This document shows positions 60,701 through 64,000 of a stretch of DNA of 64,000 bases, one piece after another. Made by a program: the position numbers and the translations under genes. Positions within the stretch are counted from its first letter, which is position 1; the number at the start of each line of letters is the position of its first letter. The notes beneath the pieces were generated by a model. That model was not told the DNA's origin. It did no database searches and worked only from the letters and a program-made list of their open reading frames with translations. The stretch covers positions 1,798,001-1,862,000 of the forward strand of contig CASHTG010000018.1 in the NCBI GenBank assembly GCA_949357655.1. The letters run 5' to 3'. The DNA comes from Parascedosporium putredinis. Its lineage: Eukaryota > Ascomycota > Sordariomycetes > Microascales > Microascaceae.

Positions 60701-61748
60701 CGGAAGCTTGTGGTACAACCTGGATCACGGAGTTAGATTCAACGAACCCTTTGGTATTCTTTCCCTCTCAGGGCCTACTGTTCCAGTAGACTCACCGGCC
60801 CGATGCCCGGTAGGGGAGCTCCTCGAAGAAGCAAGTAATCTCGATGGGCTTCCCTTGCTTGCTACGCTCATGAACGATGGTGTGGAACCCGTCCTGAATG
60901 CGCGCGAGGACCTCGGAGTCCTGTTTCAACACGGCCACGATCTTCGTGTTCGTCTTCTTGATGATGCCTAACGCTCTCGAAATCATCTCGGCCCATATCG
61001 CGAGTCCAGCTCCTTGGTGGGGTGTGCCTAAGAAGGCGATTCCGAGGGTTAAGTGGAGGATCTTCCGAAAACGATCCTCTGACTTTTGACTCGATAGGGT
61101 CAGGGCCTAGACTTTGTTAACGCTGGTATTCAGGTGAAGGGAGAACAGGGGACTTGCATCTTTGCAGACTAGTCCTCCGAGGCTGTGACAGACGAATATG
61201 ATGGGCCGCTCATTCTAAATGGGTTAGTGTTGATATCGGGAAGCCTAGGTGATTTTACATAGCGGCTGGCGACTACGTACACTATCGTCCTGTTCCCGAT
61301 AGGTTGCCAACGACGTGAGAAGGCCCCAAGCATGGTTGTGTACTCGGCTTTGAGCCACTACGCCGGTCCAGTTCGTCACATACGCATCGTATCCGTAGGT
61401 AAGCGTACGCGCCTTCGGGAGTTGGGATGGAAGAAGGGTCTTGGGCCAGGGTTCATCGGCATCGTGCGCAGTCCAGGTCCTTTCGCGGTCCCCAGTTAAA
61501 CCGTGGATGAAGACAATACTAAGGAGAACCGTCTGTTAATGACGCCCAACAAAAATGACGTATACACTGGTTCAGATGCGACGGATAGATACGCACTCCA
61601 CGACAGCATCATTAGGGGTATATAGTGGCTTGATACCCGAAGGAAACGACTTATTTGACGCAGATGGGGTGGCAGCGGATGACGCATCCGAAGTAAGCTC
61701 CTCGGCGCCCTTCCGTCTTCGGAAGTGAGACGGGAGGATTTTCCGCAT
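57768..61748 (-). CDS. Fungal NLR: serine hydrolase, NB-ARC, TPR
   Basis: STAND ATPase of the fungal NLR type, possibly acting in non-self recognition. The ATG at 61748 gives MRKILPSHFRRRKG. Exons: 61748-61597, 61518-61281, 61214-61158, 61106-60796, 60719 to 60303 (a further intron or break near 60450), and 60224-57768. The N-terminal alpha/beta-hydrolase has DIVFIHGL, TLTYGYDAY and the nucleophile elbow FVCHSLGGL (Ser codon 61174-61172), then FLGTPHQG. The NB-ARC has GLGGIGKTQIALEY (split by intron 60302-60225), MVVDNADD, ILITTRNK, EGLPLAL and FDMHRLIQLATRRWL (MHD-like). The C-terminus carries about ten 42-residue TPRs of kinesin-light-chain type (GEDHPFTLNSMGSLGAIY). Breaks lie near 60796, 59075, 58907, 58687 and 58533. 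The intron at 61157-61107 looks GC-AG. The ligand is unknown. Confidence 0.85.
57800..58960 (-). repeat. Tandem TPR-coding units, about 126 bp each
   Basis: About ten consecutive 42-codon units in the NLR share the pattern AE-L-V-EI-KA-LGEDHP-TL-SM--LA--Y--QGRW-EA. The closest pairs share many residues but differ in DNA, so this is an older array, not a fresh expansion. Such arrays are typical sensor regions of fungal NLRs. Confidence 0.8.
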
Positions 61749-63712
61749 GGCGGTGTATACAAGGTGGAGGCCAGATGAGGCCAATCAAGGGGCCCTTTTT
61801 TTCCTGGGGCTTGAATTGATATGCCTCAACATTCGCCTTGGTCGAGGCGACGGCGAGAGCGTTAACAGGTCTTCAAGGGCGATGACTGAACCGGCCAGCA
61901 AAGGACATCTACGGGGAGAGGCATTGCACTTGAGGCGGGGTAATGGCAAAGAACACACATTGAACGGAGTTGGAGGGACCAGCGAATCACTCCCCCAATG
62001 CTACGCTCAGCTCCATGCGCCCAAAATGCAGGCTCCAGCCGGCCAGAGCCTGGCCCTTCGCCCACAGCGTCGAGACCTGGTCAAGACGTATAGATCACGT
62101 AATCGCAGCTTCGAGGAGAACAGCCAGCTATTTCCCCAGGGACGAATAAAACAGCACTTCTGAGGAGTTTGGATGAAGACTTGGTTGTTGGTGCGAGGTG
62201 GCTGAGACCCCTGCTACCAATTCTCGGTGCGGGGGCGGCGGTTCGCCGAGCACAGCCCTACGTGGTCTTGCTCAGAGAACGGGCCAGAAAGGGGGACATG
62301 GAGATGAGACGATCCCGGCAGGGCGATTCAACGTAGTCTTAGACGATGGAGAACGGGTTAAGTTGATGGAATCAATGTCACCTGTGCCGTTACTCCTCAA
62401 GACGCGAGTGGGCCATGCAAGGTTCATGGATCCATCAATTGATGGCGGACGACGTCTAAATGATTAGTTGATCTACAGAAAGGATCAAGGTTCAATCGTG
62501 CTTGAAAGCGACAAACCCCGGACATTGATCTAGAGCTCAAGGACGCCAGATCATTGATCAGACCTCAGTCGAGTTCCCGAAAGCGCTTCCTTTCTTCAAC
62601 AACTTCCCTTTCAGGTTACACTCGACTAAGACGAATGAAATAAGATACGAGATCCCAATGGTCATGCATATCCTCAATCCTTCTGATCCAGACTCTCAGC
62701 GTGCAGCTTGAAGAATCGTTCTCGGTCTTTTTCTCCCTTCTTCCGCTTTTGAGGCCTTGATCCCTCTTCCTGCGGCGTTATGCCTAACCAGCACCGCATT
62801 GTCGTGGGGAATGACTCCAATTTTAACCCACGACCGTCGGCGCACCTACCCGGATCCGTTTCTTCATCCGATCCCCGATCCCCTTTTCCCCTTCCTCCCG
62901 TTGCATTCAACTGATCCTGACCAGGCACCCGGCCCCACGATTGGCTTGGCGATCGCCTTCCAAGGCGCGAAGGCCACCAAACAGAGAACCACGAAGAACA
63001 AGCACAGAAGTAGAACACGGGACCCCAGAAGCCCATTTTTTCCCGCACAAGCGCTATGAGTAATACTGCCCGTCCTCTCCCACCCGTTGACTGCGCCTCA
63101 TGGAGTTGGTTGGTGATCCTACGGACCGTGTTTCTCTCGCCAAGACCTAGTCAACCCAACGTCAATTCACCATGTTCGTCGTTTGTGTGTCACCGCGCAA
63201 TCAATTGATCCTTCACAGCCCCCAAAAACCCTTCGAGGAGGTTGGCACGCTCTGGGCCCACTAACAAGAAGCGAAATTGGCTCACCCAGTCATCAATGGA
63301 TCCATCGAAGAGGGCCTCATGCTTGGCTTTCATCGTGAGACATGCGGAACTTTTGGGCATTGTTCGGCGGAGCTCAGGATTCAATTTCCAGGGAGAAGAA
63401 GAAAAAGGAAGGGCCTCAATGTTGCCTAGCAGCAGCTCATGGATAGATTGATCCATTGCATCCAGGAACATATTCTCCTCCACAAGAATGTAATATATAT
63501 TGATCGGCGTGTGCAACTTTCCCATTGTTTTTTTTTTTCGTAGCCAGTTTTCTATCGATTGTTTCCATCAACACGGTCTTACACCTCCGGCCAACTTCAC
63601 CCATCCATCCCTCTTAATTTCTAGTTCAAAAGCCAATCTCGGCACGCGAACATTCAAGGCCACACACACACTACCCACCTCTCTCCTCGCAGAAAAAAAT
63701 AAACCGCCCATC
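61749..63712. other. Intergenic region upstream of NLR and of a secreted protein gene
   Basis: Divergent promoter region of nearly 2 kb. It contains AT-rich palindromic GATCCATCAATTGATGG-like sequence at about 62427-62445 and related motifs near 63435-63465. One minus-strand open frame with balanced composition is listed separately (63190-63525). The plus frame 61747-62163 overlaps the NLR start and its region of origin, and has no family match. Confidence 0.4.
63190..63525 (-). CDS. Hypothetical short protein, 111 codons
   Basis: An ATG-initiated frame (MGKLHTPINIYYILVEENMF) with ordinary amino-acid composition, including many hydrophobic and acidic residues (GSIDDWVSQFRFLLVGPERA), unlike the Ser/Pro/Arg-rich noise frames of the window. 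I do not recognise a family, see no signal peptide and no intron. It could be a chance frame, a gene fragment or a small gene. Its start lies about 190 bp from the start of the secreted protein gene on the other strand. Confidence 0.3.
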   Translation of the reverse strand: MGKLHTPINIYYILVEENMFLDAMDQSIHELLLGNIEALPFSSSPWKLNPELRRTMPKSSACLTMKAKHEALFDGSIDDWVSQFRFLLVGPERANLLEGFLGAVKDQLIAR

Positions 63713-64000
63713 ATGAAGTTCACCCAGATCCTCGCCGCCGCCGCCATCTCCACCCACACCGCCCTCGCCGTCCCCGACGTCGTCGCCAAGCCGCTCTTCC
63801 CCGGCTCCTGCACCGGCTTCCCCACCTGGCAAAACGTGCGCGGCAGCGACCTCACCGGCGCCTTCGAGTTGGTCGTCGACCAGACCGGCGACGACGGCGT
63901 CGACGGCCTCCCCACCCGGTCCGACGACATCAAGTGGGGCAACGAGACCATCAAGATGATTCACGCCGACCTCCGCAAGTCGCGCATGTTCGCCAGGCCC
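63713..64000 (+). CDS. Secreted protein, partial (runs off window)
   Basis: The ATG at 63713 opens MKFTQILAAAAISTHTALA, a signal peptide with likely cleavage before VPD. The mature part begins VAKPLFPGSCTGFPTWQNVR and continues GSDLTGAFELVVDQTGDDGV without a stop to the end of the window. The CDS is strongly GC-rich with C-ending codons, as in the expressed genes of this window. I recognise no named family; it resembles small secreted hypothetical proteins of Sordariomycetes with an SCTG start. The end, and any introns, lie outside the window. Confidence 0.7.
   Translation, partial: MKFTQILAAAAISTHTALAVPDVVAKPLFPGSCTGFPTWQNVRGSDLTGAFELVVDQTGDDGVDGLPTRSDDIKWGNETIKMIHADLRKSRMFARP

Noticed and set aside
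61747..62163. 138-codon plus-strand frame over the NLR start
   Set aside because: It overlaps the NLR first codons on the other strand and continues into the promoter; composition gives no support.

Overview
This window looks like nuclear DNA of a filamentous ascomycete, Pezizomycotina and most likely Sordariomycetes. Protein genes are cut by short introns with GTATGT/GTAAGT/GTACGT donors and gctaac-like branch sites. The gene set is fungal: a separase of the Esp1/BimB type, a PH-CRIB Cla4 kinase, DUF5321, DUF4360, a Zn2Cys6 regulator, and a large STAND/NLR protein. I see no rRNA or tRNA gene, no CRISPR array and no intact transposon.

Layout. 0.5-12.6 kb holds four housekeeping genes: a NADH-pyrophosphatase-like NUDIX hydrolase (-), a class II sirtuin (+), a DUF5321 membrane protein (-) and separase (+). 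The NUDIX/sirtuin pair and the DUF5321/separase pair are divergent; the sirtuin and DUF5321 converge with about 100 bp between their stops. About 12 kb without a recognisable gene (12.6-24.7 kb) then precedes a Zn2Cys6 transcription factor (+). It converges on a KRI1-type ribosome-biogenesis gene (-), which diverges from a Rab5-type GTPase (+). A RING protein with an Arg/Asp-rich tail (-) and Cla4 (-) follow, then a 4.7 kb gap, a secreted DUF4360 protein (-), a 6 kb gap, an F-box protein (+), a small membrane protein (+), a serine-hydrolase/NB-ARC/TPR NLR (-), and the start of a secreted protein (+) that runs off the end.

The main technical point is that nearly every conserved gene is broken by one-base indels, most of them a missing base in a short C/G or A/T run. 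Separase, KRI1 and probably Cla4 are genes a fungus can hardly lose, so I read this as uncorrected sequencing error and not as mass pseudogenisation. Only the Rab5 gene reads through cleanly. CDS spans below cover the reconstructed genes; visible exon borders and break points are given in the text.

The most interesting biology is the NLR. It joins an N-terminal alpha/beta-hydrolase to an NB-ARC ATPase and about ten 42-residue TPRs. Its P-loop codons are split by an intron, and it has a probable GC-AG intron next to the hydrolase nucleophile. The genes do not form a pathway. The only functional echo is the NUDIX/sirtuin pair, both of which act on NAD(H).
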